Of a stretch of 64,000 bases of DNA, positions 52,839 to 61,839 are shown piece after piece (position 1 is the first letter of the stretch; every line of letters starts with the position of its first letter). The notes below the pieces were generated by a model that did no database searches, was not told the DNA's origin, and saw only the letters and a list, made by a program, of their open reading frames with translations. The position numbers and the translations under genes were made by a program. Source of the stretch: Streptomyces liliifuscus (GTDB lineage Bacteria > Actinomycetota > Actinomycetes > Streptomycetales > Streptomycetaceae); contig NZ_CP066831.1 in the NCBI RefSeq assembly GCF_016598615.1, positions 4,588,001-4,652,000 on the forward strand, given 5' to 3'.

Positions 52839-54656
52839 TCACTTGCCGAACGCCAGCATCAGCTTCTCCTTGGACTCGTCGTTGCCCGTCAGGCGAGTGG
52901 TGGAGAGGTAGAAGCGCCCGTCCACGTAGTCGACGGCCTTCGAGAAGAAGCCGTCCTCGATGTCCGCGGTGCCCTGCGGGTTCTGCAGAAGCTTCTGAGG
53001 CGTGTGCGAACCGCCGCCGGTCGGGATGGAGACGACCCGCCCGCCCGAGTCGTACGAGGGCTGCACGTACGCGATCAGGTTCGTGCCGTCCAGCTTCATC
53101 GGCATCATCGCCTCGTCCGCCGGGGACTTGACCCGCCACTTCTCCTTGCCGGTCTCCAGGCTGACGGCGACGACCTCGTTGGCGCCGCTCTTCGCCTCGG
53201 TCGGCAGGTAGAGGGTGTTCGCGTCGGCCGCCACACCCCCGCAGCCCTGGAGGTCGCGCGAGAGGATCGCCCAGCCGCACTCGGGCGCGAACGACTCGTC
53301 GACGTCGACCTCCGAGCGGACCGTGCCGTCGTTCTTCAGCGTGGTGACGTTCCACTGCTTCTTGTCGGCGTTGGTGAGGTAGATGACGACGGGGTCGACG
53401 GAGTACGTCCGCTCGACGCGCCAGCCCTTGGGGAACTTCCTGGTCCACTGGGCCTTGCCGGTGGCCGGGTCGAGTTCCTGCACCTCGTCGTGCTCGTTGT
53501 CGCCGCCGGCCCCGCAGGACGAGACGGCGAGCAGCTTGGCGCCGCCGGTGAACGCCGACGGGAAGCAGGAGGCGCCGTACTTCTTCTTGTCGTAGAGCTT
53601 GTCGCCGCTGGTCACGTCGTAGGCGACGCCGGACATGGAGCGGCCGACCATCAGCGTGTCGCCGACGATGTTCAGGCTGAGGCTGAGGGCGCTGTCGAAG
53701 AGGTCGCCCTCCGGGATCTCCTTCGTCCAGCCCTTCTTGCCGGTGGCCAGGTCGAGTTCCACGACCTGGTTGCACTCGGCGGTGTCCTTGGTGCCTTCCT
53801 TGTACGCCACGAAGACCTTGTCCGCGGACGTCTTCTGCGGGGACACCGCGCAGATCTTCTCCGGGAAGGAGACCGCGGGCCAGGCGACCTTGCCGTCGTC
53901 GACGTTGTAGGCGAAGACCTGCTTGTACGCGGCCTTCACGGCGACCTTGTCGGTGACCCACATGCCGGGGGCGTCGGCGCCGGAACCGGGGGCGTCGGGC
54001 GCCTCCTTGTACCAGAGCACCTTCGACTCGCCCGCCTGGCGGCCCTCGTTGAGGTCCTCGGTGCCCTCGTTGCCGTCGCCGTTGCCGTCACCGGGGTTGA
54101 CCGGGGCGTCCGAGTTGGAGGCCTTGCCGTCCTGGGACTTGTCGGCGACGGGCTTCTTCTTGGAGTCGTCACCGCTGCCGGAGACGGCCCACACGGTGCC
54201 GCCGATGACGAGCGCCGCGGCCAGCGCCGCCCCGATGATCATCGCGGGCTTCCCCTTGAAGGGGCTGCGCGAGCCCCCGCCCGGCGGCGTCCCGGGCGCA
54301 CCCGGGAACTGCGGCTGCTGCGGGTAGCCGTATCCGGGCTGCCCGTACGGACCGGGCTGCTGCGGATTCCCGTACGGACCGGGCTGGGTGTACGGACCCG
54401 GCTGCTGGCCGTACGGACCCGGCTGGGCGTAGGGGCCGGGCTGCTGCGGGTAGCCGTAACCGGGCTGCGGCGGGGTCCCCGGAGCGCCCTGCGGAGGCGG
54501 CGGCGGAGTCCCCGGCGGCTGGGCGGGCGGCGGAGGCGTGGCTGCGTGCGGATCCTGCGGCGGGCCGAAGCCTCCCTGCGGTGGCTGGCCCTGCGGCGGC
54601 TGGTCCTGCGGCGCTCCGAACCCGCCCTGCGGCGGCTGGTTGGGCGGCTGAGTCAT
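52839..54656 (-). CDS. Membrane-anchored PQQ-like beta-propeller protein (copy 2)
   Basis: The product is 605 residues and is paralogous to the next gene downstream: same order of Pro/Gln/Tyr tail (with P-G-P-Y-G repeats), a single helix near 149-170, an acidic spacer, and a propeller with blades ending G-K-K-G-W-T-K, G-K-A-Q-W-T-R-K and G-K-E-K-W-R-V-K. I prefer ATG 54656 (M-T-Q-P-P-N-Q-P-P) since it matches the opening of copy 1. Only 97 bp separate the two genes. A local duplication with divergence is the simplest origin. Confidence 0.8.
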   Translation of the reverse strand: MTQPPNQPPQGGFGAPQDQPPQGQPPQGGFGPPQDPHAATPPPPAQPPGTPPPPPQGAPGTPPQPGYGYPQQPGPYAQPGPYGQQPGPYTQPGPYGNPQQPGPYGQPGYGYPQQPQFPGAPGTPPGGGSRSPFKGKPAMIIGAALAAALVIGGTVWAVSGSGDDSKKKPVADKSQDGKASNSDAPVNPGDGNGDGNEGTEDLNEGRQAGESKVLWYKEAPDAPGSGADAPGMWVTDKVAVKAAYKQVFAYNVDDGKVAWPAVSFPEKICAVSPQKTSADKVFVAYKEGTKDTAECNQVVELDLATGKKGWTKEIPEGDLFDSALSLSLNIVGDTLMVGRSMSGVAYDVTSGDKLYDKKKYGASCFPSAFTGGAKLLAVSSCGAGGDNEHDEVQELDPATGKAQWTRKFPKGWRVERTYSVDPVVIYLTNADKKQWNVTTLKNDGTVRSEVDVDESFAPECGWAILSRDLQGCGGVAADANTLYLPTEAKSGANEVVAVSLETGKEKWRVKSPADEAMMPMKLDGTNLIAYVQPSYDSGGRVVSIPTGGGSHTPQKLLQNPQGTADIEDGFFSKAVDYVDGRFYLSTTRLTGNDESKEKLMLAFGK

Positions 54657-54797
54657 CAGCGCGTTCCCCCTCTTCACTGATTTTTAGCCATGCCCTGCAG
54701 TACGCACCGCAGTAGGCGATGCACTCACAGTGGTTGTCAGACTGCCCAAGAGTGTTCTCGGACGGCTCTTTCTATCACCATGACGCGCTCGAACAAG

Positions 54798-54846
54798 GGG
54801 CCGGTTCCTCCCCTGTTCCCAAGGGAGGACCGGCCCGTGATGCCCT
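54798..54846 (-). terminator. Terminator of the ABC-F gene
   Basis: GGGCCGGTTCCTCCC (54798-54812) pairs with GGGAGGACCGGCCC (54833-54846) with one bulged base, about 25 bp after the ABC-F stop. The surrounding 54657-54869 otherwise holds the promoter region of the second propeller gene and no gene. Confidence 0.65.
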
Positions 54847-54869
54847 CGTTATGCTCCTTCACGCAGCCT

Positions 54870-56678
54870 TCACGCGTCGTCTGCGAGCTCCAGCCAACGC
54901 ATTTCCAACTCCTCGCGCTCGGTGGCCAGTTCGCGCAGGTCGGCGTCCATTTTCGCCACCTTCTCGAAGTCCGTGGCATTGTCGGCGATTTGGGTGTGCA
55001 GCCGGCTCTCCTTGTCGGAGATCTTGTCCAGCTGCCGCTCGATCTTCTGGAGTTCCTTCTTCGCCGCGCGGGCGTCCGCGGCGGACACACCGGACTTCTC
55101 GGCCGATTGGACGGGCGCGGGGGCGGCGGCCGCGGCGGCCTCCTCCATCTTGTGGCGCCGCTCCAGGTACTCGTCGATCCCGCGCGGCAGCATCCGCAGG
55201 GTCGCGTCGCCGAGGAGCGCGAACACCCGGTCCGTCGTGCGCTCGATGAAGAACCGGTCGTGGGAGATCACGATCATCGAGCCGGGCCAGCCGTCGAGGA
55301 CGTCCTCCAGCTGGGTGAGGGTCTCGATGTCGAGATCGTTCGTCGGCTCGTCGAGGAAGAGGACGTTCGGCTCGTCCATCAGCAGCCGCAGCAGCTGGAG
55401 CCGCCGGCGCTCACCACCGCTCAGATCACCGACCGGCGTCCACTGCTTCTCCTTGTTGAAGCCGAACGTCTCGCAGAGCTGGCCGGCGGTCATCTCGCGG
55501 CCCTTGCCGAGGTCGACACGGTCGCGCACGGCCTGGACGGCCTGCAGCACCCGCAGCGTCGGGTCGAGCTCGGCGACCTCCTGGGAGAGGTAGGCGAGCT
55601 TGACGGTTTTGCCGACCGCGACCCGCCCGGCGGCGGGCTGTGTCTCGCCCTCGGAGAGGGCGGCGTCCCTCATGGCCCGCAGCAGGGAGGTCTTGCCCGC
55701 GCCGTTCACACCGACGAGACCGATCCGGTCCCCCGGTCCGAGCTGCCAGGTCAGATGCTTGAGGAGCACCTTGGGCCCGGCCTGGACGGTGACGTCCTTC
55801 AGGTCGAAGACGGTCTTGCCGAGCCGGGTCGAGGCGAACTTCATCAGCTCGCTGCTGTCCCGCGGCGGCGGCACATCGGCGATCAGCTCGTTGGCGGCCT
55901 CGACACGGAAGCGCGGCTTGGACGTACGGGCGGGCGCCCCGCGCCGCAGCCAGGCCAGCTCCTTGCGGACGAGGTTCTGCCGCTTGGCCTCCTCGGTGGC
56001 GGCGATGCGCTCCCGCTCGGCCCGGGCGAAGACGTAGTCGGTGTAGCCGCCCTCGTACTCGTACACATCGCCCTTCTGCACGTCCCACATGCTGGTGCAG
56101 ACCTGGTCGAGGAACCACCGGTCGTGGGTGACGCAGACGAGCGCGGACCGGCGCCGGCTCAGATGCTGGGCGAGCCAGGCGATGCCCTCCACGTCCAGGT
56201 GGTTGGTGGGCTCGTCGAGGATGATCAGGTCCTGCTCCTCGATGAGCAGCTTGGCCAGCGCGATCCGCCGCCGCTCACCGCCGGAGAGCGGTCCGATCAC
56301 GGTGTCCAGCCCCTGCGGGAAGCCCGGCAGGTCGAGACCGCCGAACAGCCCGGTGAGTACGTCCCTGATCTTGGCGTTGCCCGCCCACTCGTGGTCGGCC
56401 ATGTCCCGGATGACCTCGTGGCGGACGGTGGCCTCGGGGTCGAGGGAGTCGTGCTGGGTGAGGACACCGAGGTGCAGGCCGCCCGAGTGCGTGACCCGGC
56501 CGGTGTCGGCCTCCTCCAGCTTGGCGAGCATCCGGATCAGCGTGGTCTTGCCGTCACCGTTGCGGCCGACCACCCCGATCCGGTCGCCCTCGGACACGCC
56601 GAGGGAGACTCCGTCGAGCAGCGCACGGGTTCCGTACACCTTGCTGACTGCCTCGACATTGACCAGATTGACGGCCAT
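54870..56678 (-). CDS. ABC-F family ATPase, Uup-like
   Basis: The product is 602 residues from ATG 56678 with AGGAG 5 bases upstream. It has two ABC domains and no membrane part. Walker A motifs are G-R-N-G-D-G-K-T-T near 42 and G-V-N-G-A-G-K-T-S near 335; the signatures are L-S-G-G-E-R-R-R-I-A and L-S-G-G-E-R-R-R-L-Q; the Walker B motifs are I-I-L-D-E-P-T-N and L-F-L-D-E-P-T-N. The C-terminal 75 residues form a coiled coil (L-Q-K-I-E-R-Q-L-D-K-I-S-D), as in Uup. ABC-F proteins act on ribosomes, in translation control or antibiotic protection. Confidence 0.93.
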   Translation of the reverse strand: MAVNLVNVEAVSKVYGTRALLDGVSLGVSEGDRIGVVGRNGDGKTTLIRMLAKLEEADTGRVTHSGGLHLGVLTQHDSLDPEATVRHEVIRDMADHEWAGNAKIRDVLTGLFGGLDLPGFPQGLDTVIGPLSGGERRRIALAKLLIEEQDLIILDEPTNHLDVEGIAWLAQHLSRRRSALVCVTHDRWFLDQVCTSMWDVQKGDVYEYEGGYTDYVFARAERERIAATEEAKRQNLVRKELAWLRRGAPARTSKPRFRVEAANELIADVPPPRDSSELMKFASTRLGKTVFDLKDVTVQAGPKVLLKHLTWQLGPGDRIGLVGVNGAGKTSLLRAMRDAALSEGETQPAAGRVAVGKTVKLAYLSQEVAELDPTLRVLQAVQAVRDRVDLGKGREMTAGQLCETFGFNKEKQWTPVGDLSGGERRRLQLLRLLMDEPNVLFLDEPTNDLDIETLTQLEDVLDGWPGSMIVISHDRFFIERTTDRVFALLGDATLRMLPRGIDEYLERRHKMEEAAAAAAPAPVQSAEKSGVSAADARAAKKELQKIERQLDKISDKESRLHTQIADNATDFEKVAKMDADLRELATEREELEMRWLELADDA

Positions 56679-56758
56679 CGCACTCCTGACAAGGGGGATC
56701 GATCGACCTTCCAGGGTAGTCGCCCGAACGGTTGATCCTTCCGCCCGTCCAGTGGGCG

Positions 56759-56788
56759 GCGCCCCGTAAGGGGCGCGGGGAACTGCGC
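56759..56788. repeat. Module B repeat with short hairpin
   Basis: GCGCCCC-GTAA-GGGGCGC forms a hairpin whose right side opens a forward module B copy (56769-56788). It lies between the sensor gene at 56840 and the ABC-F gene, 50 bp after the former's stop, and probably terminates it. Confidence 0.8.
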
Positions 56789-56839
56789 GACAGGCCACAT
56801 CGCACCCGCGGACGACACCCAACCGGCCGCGCGCAGCGT

Positions 56840-58849
56840 CTACTGCCTCCGCTGGGGCGGTATCAGCGCCGAAGCCGGGGCCAGAGAACGACCCCCCACC
56901 CCCGACTCGGCCAGAGCCCGATCATGCACGGGCATGTCATCCCGAACCAGGTTCTCCGGAATGAGCACGGCCGCCGTGACACCCCCGCTCCCGGAGGACC
57001 GCAGCTCCACACTCACCCCCTGCCGCTCGGCCAGCCGGTTCACCACGATCAGCCCGATCTGCTTGGCGTCCAGCAGATCGACCTTCTCGGAGCGGATCTT
57101 CCGGTTGGCCTCGGCCAGCGCGTCCTCCTTCATACCGAAGCCGCTGTCCTCGACCTCGATGAGCAGCCCGCCCCGCACCCGCGCGGCCCGCAGCTGCACC
57201 TGCGTGCTGGGCGGTGAGAAGGCGGAGGCGTTCTCGACGAGCTCGGCGAGCAGATGGATGACGTCGGCGACCGACCCGCCCGCGACGGAGACACGGGGCG
57301 TGGCCCAGATCCGTACGCGGGAGGCGTTCTCGATCTCCGCGACGGCGGCGCGCAGCACCTCCGACAGCGGGATCGGATCGCGCCAGCCACGCCCGGGCGC
57401 GATGCCGGACAGGATGAGCAGGCTCTCGGAGTGCCGCCGCATCCGGGTGGCGAGGTAGTCGATCCGGTACAGGTCCTGGAGCTCGGTCTGATCGCGCTGC
57501 CGCTGTTCCATCCCGTCCAGCAGATCGAGCTGCCGGTGCAGCAGGACCTGGCTGCGGCGCGCGATGCTGACGTACACGCCGGAGATCCCGCTGAGGAGTT
57601 CGGCGCGTTCGGAGGCGGCCTTGAGGGCGGCCCGCTGGACGGCGGTGAGGGCGGTGCCGACCTGGGCGAGTTCGCCGCCGGCGAGTCGGCGCATGGGTGC
57701 CTCGGCGTCGATGTCGACGCCCTGCCCGGCGTGCAGCCGCCGCATGGCCTGCGGCAGCCGGCGGCCGGCCACTTCGAGGGCGGAGTTGCGCAGGTCGAGG
57801 AGTTCGACGATGAGTCCGCGCCCGACGAGCACGGAGACGAGCAGCGAGAGCAGCACCCCGACGAGGCCCAGGACGACGGCGACGCCGGAGGCGCCGAGCG
57901 TGTCCCAGCCGAAGGCGTCGACCTGCGAGACGGCGGCCGTTCCGGCGCCCTTCTCGGCCCGGGCCAGCCCGTCCAGGACGGTCCTCGCGGAGCCGTCCCA
58001 CCGCGTGAGGAAGCCCGCGGACACGGCCGAGGCGCCGGGCCCGGCGCTGCGCACCCGGTTCTCGATGGCCTGGAGGTTCTCGTAACTCCCGCTCTGCAGA
58101 ACGGTGTTGTACGCGGTCCGGTGTCCGGGCCGGAGATCGGCGACGGCTGGTGCGAGCAGTTGGCGCTGGGTGGCGACGGCGCCGACGAACAGCGCGTACT
58201 GGTCCTTGGTGAGCGTTCCGGCTGCCCGGCCGGCGGCGAGGATCGCCTGTTCCTGGGCCAGTGCCTCGCGGGCACGGGCGAGTTCGAGGACGACCCGGGC
58301 CTCGGAGGCGCCGCTCGTTCGCCCCTCGCCGGTGAGCGCGCCGGAGACGGCGAAGGCGTGCTCGATCGTCGTGGAGTACGCCGTGTGGATGTCCGTGACC
58401 TTCGCGCTGTCGCCGGACGCCTCGGCGCGCAGCGCGGCGAGGCCCTCCGCGTCGGTCTCCAGGCGGTCGATGCGACCGGGCAGCGCGGAGTCGAGCAGTC
58501 CGGCGTCGGCGCTGCTGGCGTTGGCGCCGTCGAGGAGCTTCTTGGCGGCGGCGTCCGAGGTCCGCCCGGCGGCGCGCAGTTCGGCGGGGTCGCCCTTGCC
58601 CGGGGTGGCGGCGTACCGCAGGGCGGCGGTCCGCTCGGCCTGTACGGCGGTGACGAACCCGTCGACGGGGACGAGGAGTTCGGCGTTGACCTCCTTGGCC
58701 CGCTCGGTGGCGCCGATGCTGGAGGCGGTGGTCACCGCGGCGAAGCCCCACAGGGCCATCAGCGACACGATGGGCAGCATGAGCAGGGAGACGATCTTGG
58801 CTCTGACCGACCGGGGTCGCAGCCGGTCGGGCGTGCGTCGGACACGCAT
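56840..58849 (-). CDS. NIT-domain sensor with HATPase domain (CvnA-like)
   Basis: The product is 669 residues. A helix at about 18-40, a nitrate/nitrite-sensing-like helical region (45-305), a second helix near 315-340 and a HAMP-like stretch lead to a helix with D-Y-L-A-T-R-M-R-R-H-S-E-S-L-L-I-L-S-G and a HATPase domain: L-L-A-E-L-V-E-N-A-S-A-F-S-P-P and V-E-D-S-G-F-G-M. This is the architecture of CvnA sensors of Streptomyces conservons. However, no roadblock (CvnB), DUF742 (CvnC) or GTPase (CvnD) gene follows. There is no standard H-box, so kinase activity is uncertain. It is the second gene after an MHYT protein, 41 bp apart. Confidence 0.88.
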   Translation of the reverse strand: MRVRRTPDRLRPRSVRAKIVSLLMLPIVSLMALWGFAAVTTASSIGATERAKEVNAELLVPVDGFVTAVQAERTAALRYAATPGKGDPAELRAAGRTSDAAAKKLLDGANASSADAGLLDSALPGRIDRLETDAEGLAALRAEASGDSAKVTDIHTAYSTTIEHAFAVSGALTGEGRTSGASEARVVLELARAREALAQEQAILAAGRAAGTLTKDQYALFVGAVATQRQLLAPAVADLRPGHRTAYNTVLQSGSYENLQAIENRVRSAGPGASAVSAGFLTRWDGSARTVLDGLARAEKGAGTAAVSQVDAFGWDTLGASGVAVVLGLVGVLLSLLVSVLVGRGLIVELLDLRNSALEVAGRRLPQAMRRLHAGQGVDIDAEAPMRRLAGGELAQVGTALTAVQRAALKAASERAELLSGISGVYVSIARRSQVLLHRQLDLLDGMEQRQRDQTELQDLYRIDYLATRMRRHSESLLILSGIAPGRGWRDPIPLSEVLRAAVAEIENASRVRIWATPRVSVAGGSVADVIHLLAELVENASAFSPPSTQVQLRAARVRGGLLIEVEDSGFGMKEDALAEANRKIRSEKVDLLDAKQIGLIVVNRLAERQGVSVELRSSGSGGVTAAVLIPENLVRDDMPVHDRALAESGVGGRSLAPASALIPPQRRQ

Positions 58850-58890
58850 GGGGGCACCTCGTTCAGGGAGGGGAACGTACGGCGGCCGGC

Positions 58891-59670
58891 TCAGGCGGTG
58901 GAGAGCTCGACCTGGCGCAGGAGTTCGGCGGCCACGGCGGACTCGGCGCGCTTGCCGGTCGGGGAGAGCGCCACATACGCGGCGGCCAGGAAGAGGAATG
59001 AGCCGAGGACGACGGCGAGGGGGAAGATGAACTCCGTGGCGGTGGCACCCGCCAGGGCCGCGCTGCTCGGCGTGAGGGAGATGCTCACGGCGTACATCGC
59101 GGTGTAGTGCATGCTGCTGACCGCGAGGCCCATCACGAGGGCGGACGCGGTGGCGACGACGGGCCCGCGTACGACGAGGCTGAGCGTGAGCGCGGCGGTC
59201 GCGGCGACGACTGCGATCGCGACGGAGGCGATGACCAGGGCCGGGTCGTAGCGGACCGAACCGTGCAGGTTGAGGGCCGCCATGCCGATGTAGTGCATGG
59301 CCGCGACGCCGAGACCGGTGCCGAGCCCGCCGAGCAGCACGGCGCGTACCCGGGACCGGCCGTAGCCGGCGGTGAACACGCCCGCGCCGACGACCAGTAC
59401 GGCGACGACCAGGCTGAGCACGGTCAGCGGGACGTCGAAGCGGATCGGCGTGCCGTCGACACCGAAGCCGAGCATCGCGACGAAGTGCATGGTCCAGATT
59501 CCGGAGCCGATGGCGGCCGAGGCCAGCAGCAGCCAGTTCCGCTTGGAGGAACCGTCCGCCTCAAGTGCCCTGACCGTGCACCGCAGTCCGAGTGCCGCGC
59601 CGACGCAGGCCATCGCATAGGACAGGACGGGAGTGACCCATCCGGCGCTGAAGTGGTCCATGTGACCCAT
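58891..59670 (-). CDS. MHYT-domain integral membrane sensor protein
   Basis: The product is 259 residues from ATG 59670 with GAGAGGGG 6 bases upstream. Seven or so helices carry three MHYT-type motifs: M-H-F-V-A-M near 60, M-H-Y-I-G-M near 122 and M-H-Y-T-A-M near 187. These are proposed to bind copper and sense oxygen, CO or NO. No output domain is attached. It is the first gene of a two-gene operon with the NIT-domain sensor, which may be its output. Confidence 0.92.
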   Translation of the reverse strand: MGHMDHFSAGWVTPVLSYAMACVGAALGLRCTVRALEADGSSKRNWLLLASAAIGSGIWTMHFVAMLGFGVDGTPIRFDVPLTVLSLVVAVLVVGAGVFTAGYGRSRVRAVLLGGLGTGLGVAAMHYIGMAALNLHGSVRYDPALVIASVAIAVVAATAALTLSLVVRGPVVATASALVMGLAVSSMHYTAMYAVSISLTPSSAALAGATATEFIFPLAVVLGSFLFLAAAYVALSPTGKRAESAVAAELLRQVELSTA

Positions 59671-60049
59671 GGGGAAACCCCTCTCGCCCGCCGCACGGCC
59701 TGACCGTACGCACGGAAGTACCGCCGGTAACAAGACACCGGAGGCGGCCGATAATGCCAGCCCGAGATGAGCGGCGGACCCGGACGAAAGGGGCCCAGCC
59801 GGGAGATAGACGTGAATTGAACTACGGTGACCTGCATAACACTTGACCTGCATTTATATGCAAGCGACCGGGCCGGGCGGAATCCGCCGACTACCTCCAC
59901 ACGGCCCACACAGGCCCGCCTGGAACCGGTAACTCCTTTTGTGTAAGCGGTTTCCGAGGGCACCTTTCAAGCCAGGTTGAACCTCAGCCACCCAGGGGCG
60001 CGGGGAACTGCGCGACAAGCCCCCACGCACCCGCAGCCGACGCACGACC
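59671..60049. other. Intergenic stretch upstream of the MHYT gene
   Basis: The interval is a likely long leader and promoter region; no gene is seen. On the minus strand TTGCAT (59863-59858) and TGTTAT (59841-59836), 16 bp apart, are a candidate promoter. TGACCTGCAT is repeated at 59828-59837 and 59844-59853, next to TGCAT-4-ATGCA (59849-59862), which could be an operator. A module B copy fills 59994-60052. Confidence 0.4.
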
Positions 60050-60052
60050 TCA
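59994..60052. repeat. Module B repeat ending at the ispE stop codon
   Basis: The forward copy starts AGGGGCGCGGGGAACTGCGC and continues GACAAGCCCCCACGCACC to CGACGCACGACCTCA, where the last three bases are the ispE stop on the opposite strand. The extension closely matches the copy at ppc. Confidence 0.85.
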
Positions 60053-60943
60053 GAGCACAACAGCCCCCGGCACGGGCCCCGCGGCAACGCGCGCGGCGCG
60101 ACAGGTCCCGGAAACAACAAGCGCATCCGCAACCTTCACCGCCGCCTCGGCATCCCGCACGAGAAACGCGGTCGTCGGCCCGGAGCCCGACACCAGCGCG
60201 GCCAGCGCCCCCGCGTCCGTGCCCGCCGCCAGCGTCCGGGCCAGCGAGGGCCGGAGGGACAACGCGGCGGCCTGCAGGTCATTGGAGAGGACGGCGGCCA
60301 GCGCCGTGGCGTCCCCCTTGGCCAACGCCTCCAGCAGCCCGCCGGAGGCAACCGGCTCGGGCACCTCCACCCCTTCGTTGAGGCGGTCGAACTCCCCGTA
60401 CACGGCCGGCGTCGACAACCCGCCGTCGGCGACGGCGAACACCCAGTGGAAGGTCCCCCCGACCTCCAGAACCCGCAGCTTCTCCCCCCGCCCGGTCCCG
60501 AGCGCCGCACCGCCGACCAGGCTGAACGGCACGTCGCTGCCCAACTCGGCGCAGATGTCGAGGAGTTCCTCGCGCGTGGCCCCCGTACCCCAGAGGGCGT
60601 CGCACGCGAGCAGCGCGCCCGCGCCGTCGGCGGAGCCGCCCGCCATGCCCCCGGCGACGGGAATGTCCTTGTCGATGTGGATGTGCACATGGGCCTCGCG
60701 CCCGGTCCTCGCGGCGAGCTTCTCCACCGCGCGGGCCGCCAGGTTCGTACGGTCCAGGGGGACTTGGGCGGCGTCGGGCCCTTCGCAGGTCACCCGGAGG
60801 GTGTCCGCCGGGGTCACGGTGACCTCGTCGTAGAGGCCGACCGCGAGGAAGACGTTGGCCAGGTCGTGGAACCCGTCGGGGCGGGCACCGCCCACCGCGA
60901 GCTGCACATTGACCTTGGCGGGGACCCGTACCGTCACGCTCAC
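60050..60943 (-). CDS. ispE: 4-diphosphocytidyl-2-C-methyl-D-erythritol kinase
   Basis: IspE phosphorylates CDP-ME in the MEP isoprenoid pathway. The product is 297 residues from the GTG at 60943. GHMP features are V-P-A-K-V-N-V-Q-L near 7-15, D-G-F-H-D-L-A-N-V-F, and P-V-A-G-G-M-A-G-G-S-A-D-G-A. G-S-D-V-P-F-S-L-V-G-G-A follows, and the C-terminal motif is V-S-G-S-G-P-T-T. Its start overlaps the rsmA stop (GTGA), the usual Streptomyces pairing. Confidence 0.95.
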   Translation of the reverse strand: MSVTVRVPAKVNVQLAVGGARPDGFHDLANVFLAVGLYDEVTVTPADTLRVTCEGPDAAQVPLDRTNLAARAVEKLAARTGREAHVHIHIDKDIPVAGGMAGGSADGAGALLACDALWGTGATREELLDICAELGSDVPFSLVGGAALGTGRGEKLRVLEVGGTFHWVFAVADGGLSTPAVYGEFDRLNEGVEVPEPVASGGLLEALAKGDATALAAVLSNDLQAAALSLRPSLARTLAAGTDAGALAALVSGSGPTTAFLVRDAEAAVKVADALVVSGTCRAARVAAGPVPGAVVL

Positions 60944-61800
60944 TGCTTGCTCTCCGCGATCCGTGCGAACTCTTCCACCGTCAGGGACTCACCGCGTGCC
61001 TGGGGCGAGACGCCCGCCGCGACGAGGGCGGCCTCGGCCGCGGGGGCCGAACCCGCCCAGCCGGCGAGCGCGGCCCGCAGGGTCTTGCGGCGCTGGGCGA
61101 AGGCCGCGTCCACGACGGCGAAGACCTCGCGCTTGGACGCGGTCGTCCTCACCGGCTCCTCGCGCCGCACGAGCGAGACGAGCCCGCTGTCGACGTTGGG
61201 GGCGGGCCAGAAGACGTTGCGGCCGATGGAACCGGCCCGCCTGACGTCGGCGTACCAGTTCGCCTTCACGGACGGCACGCCGTAGACCTTCGAGCCGGGC
61301 GGGGCGGCGAGGCGGTCGGCGACCTCCGCCTGCACCATCACGAGCGTGCGCTCGATGGTGGGGAAGGTGTCGAGCATGTGCAGGAGTACCGGGACGGCGA
61401 CGTTGTAGGGGAGGTTCGCGACGAGGGCTGTGGGGGCGGGGCCGGGGAGTTCGGTCACCTGCATGGCGTCGGAGTGGACGAGTGCGAAGCGGTCCGCGCG
61501 GTCCGGCATGCGGGCGGTGATCGTCGCGGGGAGTGCGCTCGCGAGGACGTCGTCGATCTCGACGGCGATCACGCGGTCGGCGGCCTCCAGCAGGGCGAGG
61601 GTCAGGGAGCCGAGTCCTGGGCCGACCTCGACGACCACGTCCTCGGGGCGGACGTCGGCGGTCCTCACGATGCGGCGCACGGTGTTGGCGTCGATGACGA
61701 AGTTCTGGCCGCGCTGCTTGGTGGGTCGTACGCCGAGGGCTTCCGCGAGTTCGCGGACGTCGGCGGGACCCAGGAGGGCGTCGGAGGTGGGGCTGCTCAC
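60940..61800 (-). CDS. rsmA: 16S rRNA dimethyladenosine transferase
   Basis: RsmA (KsgA) dimethylates two adenines near the 3' end of 16S rRNA, a late step in small-subunit assembly. The product is 286 residues from the GTG at 61800. Motifs are Q-N-F-V-I-D near 32, V-E-V-G-P-G-L-G-S-L-T near 57, A-V-E-I-D, and N-L-P-Y-N-V-A near 131 with the catalytic N-L-P-Y. The C-terminal helical domain has R-R-K-T-L-R. Loss gives kasugamycin resistance. It is coupled to ispE. Confidence 0.96.
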   Translation of the reverse strand: MSSPTSDALLGPADVRELAEALGVRPTKQRGQNFVIDANTVRRIVRTADVRPEDVVVEVGPGLGSLTLALLEAADRVIAVEIDDVLASALPATITARMPDRADRFALVHSDAMQVTELPGPAPTALVANLPYNVAVPVLLHMLDTFPTIERTLVMVQAEVADRLAAPPGSKVYGVPSVKANWYADVRRAGSIGRNVFWPAPNVDSGLVSLVRREEPVRTTASKREVFAVVDAAFAQRRKTLRAALAGWAGSAPAAEAALVAAGVSPQARGESLTVEEFARIAESKQ

Positions 61801-61839
61801 GCCCCAAGGGTACGGGTGGGATGGGGCGGGGCCATTTCT

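Noticed and set aside
50885..54656. PQQ-dependent dehydrogenases
   Set aside because: The propeller blades are there, but the quinone-binding and calcium ligands and the usual length are not; both proteins are membrane-anchored by a single helix.
54870..59670. Conservon (cvnABCD) locus
   Set aside because: Only the CvnA-like gene is present; no roadblock, DUF742 or small GTPase gene flanks it.
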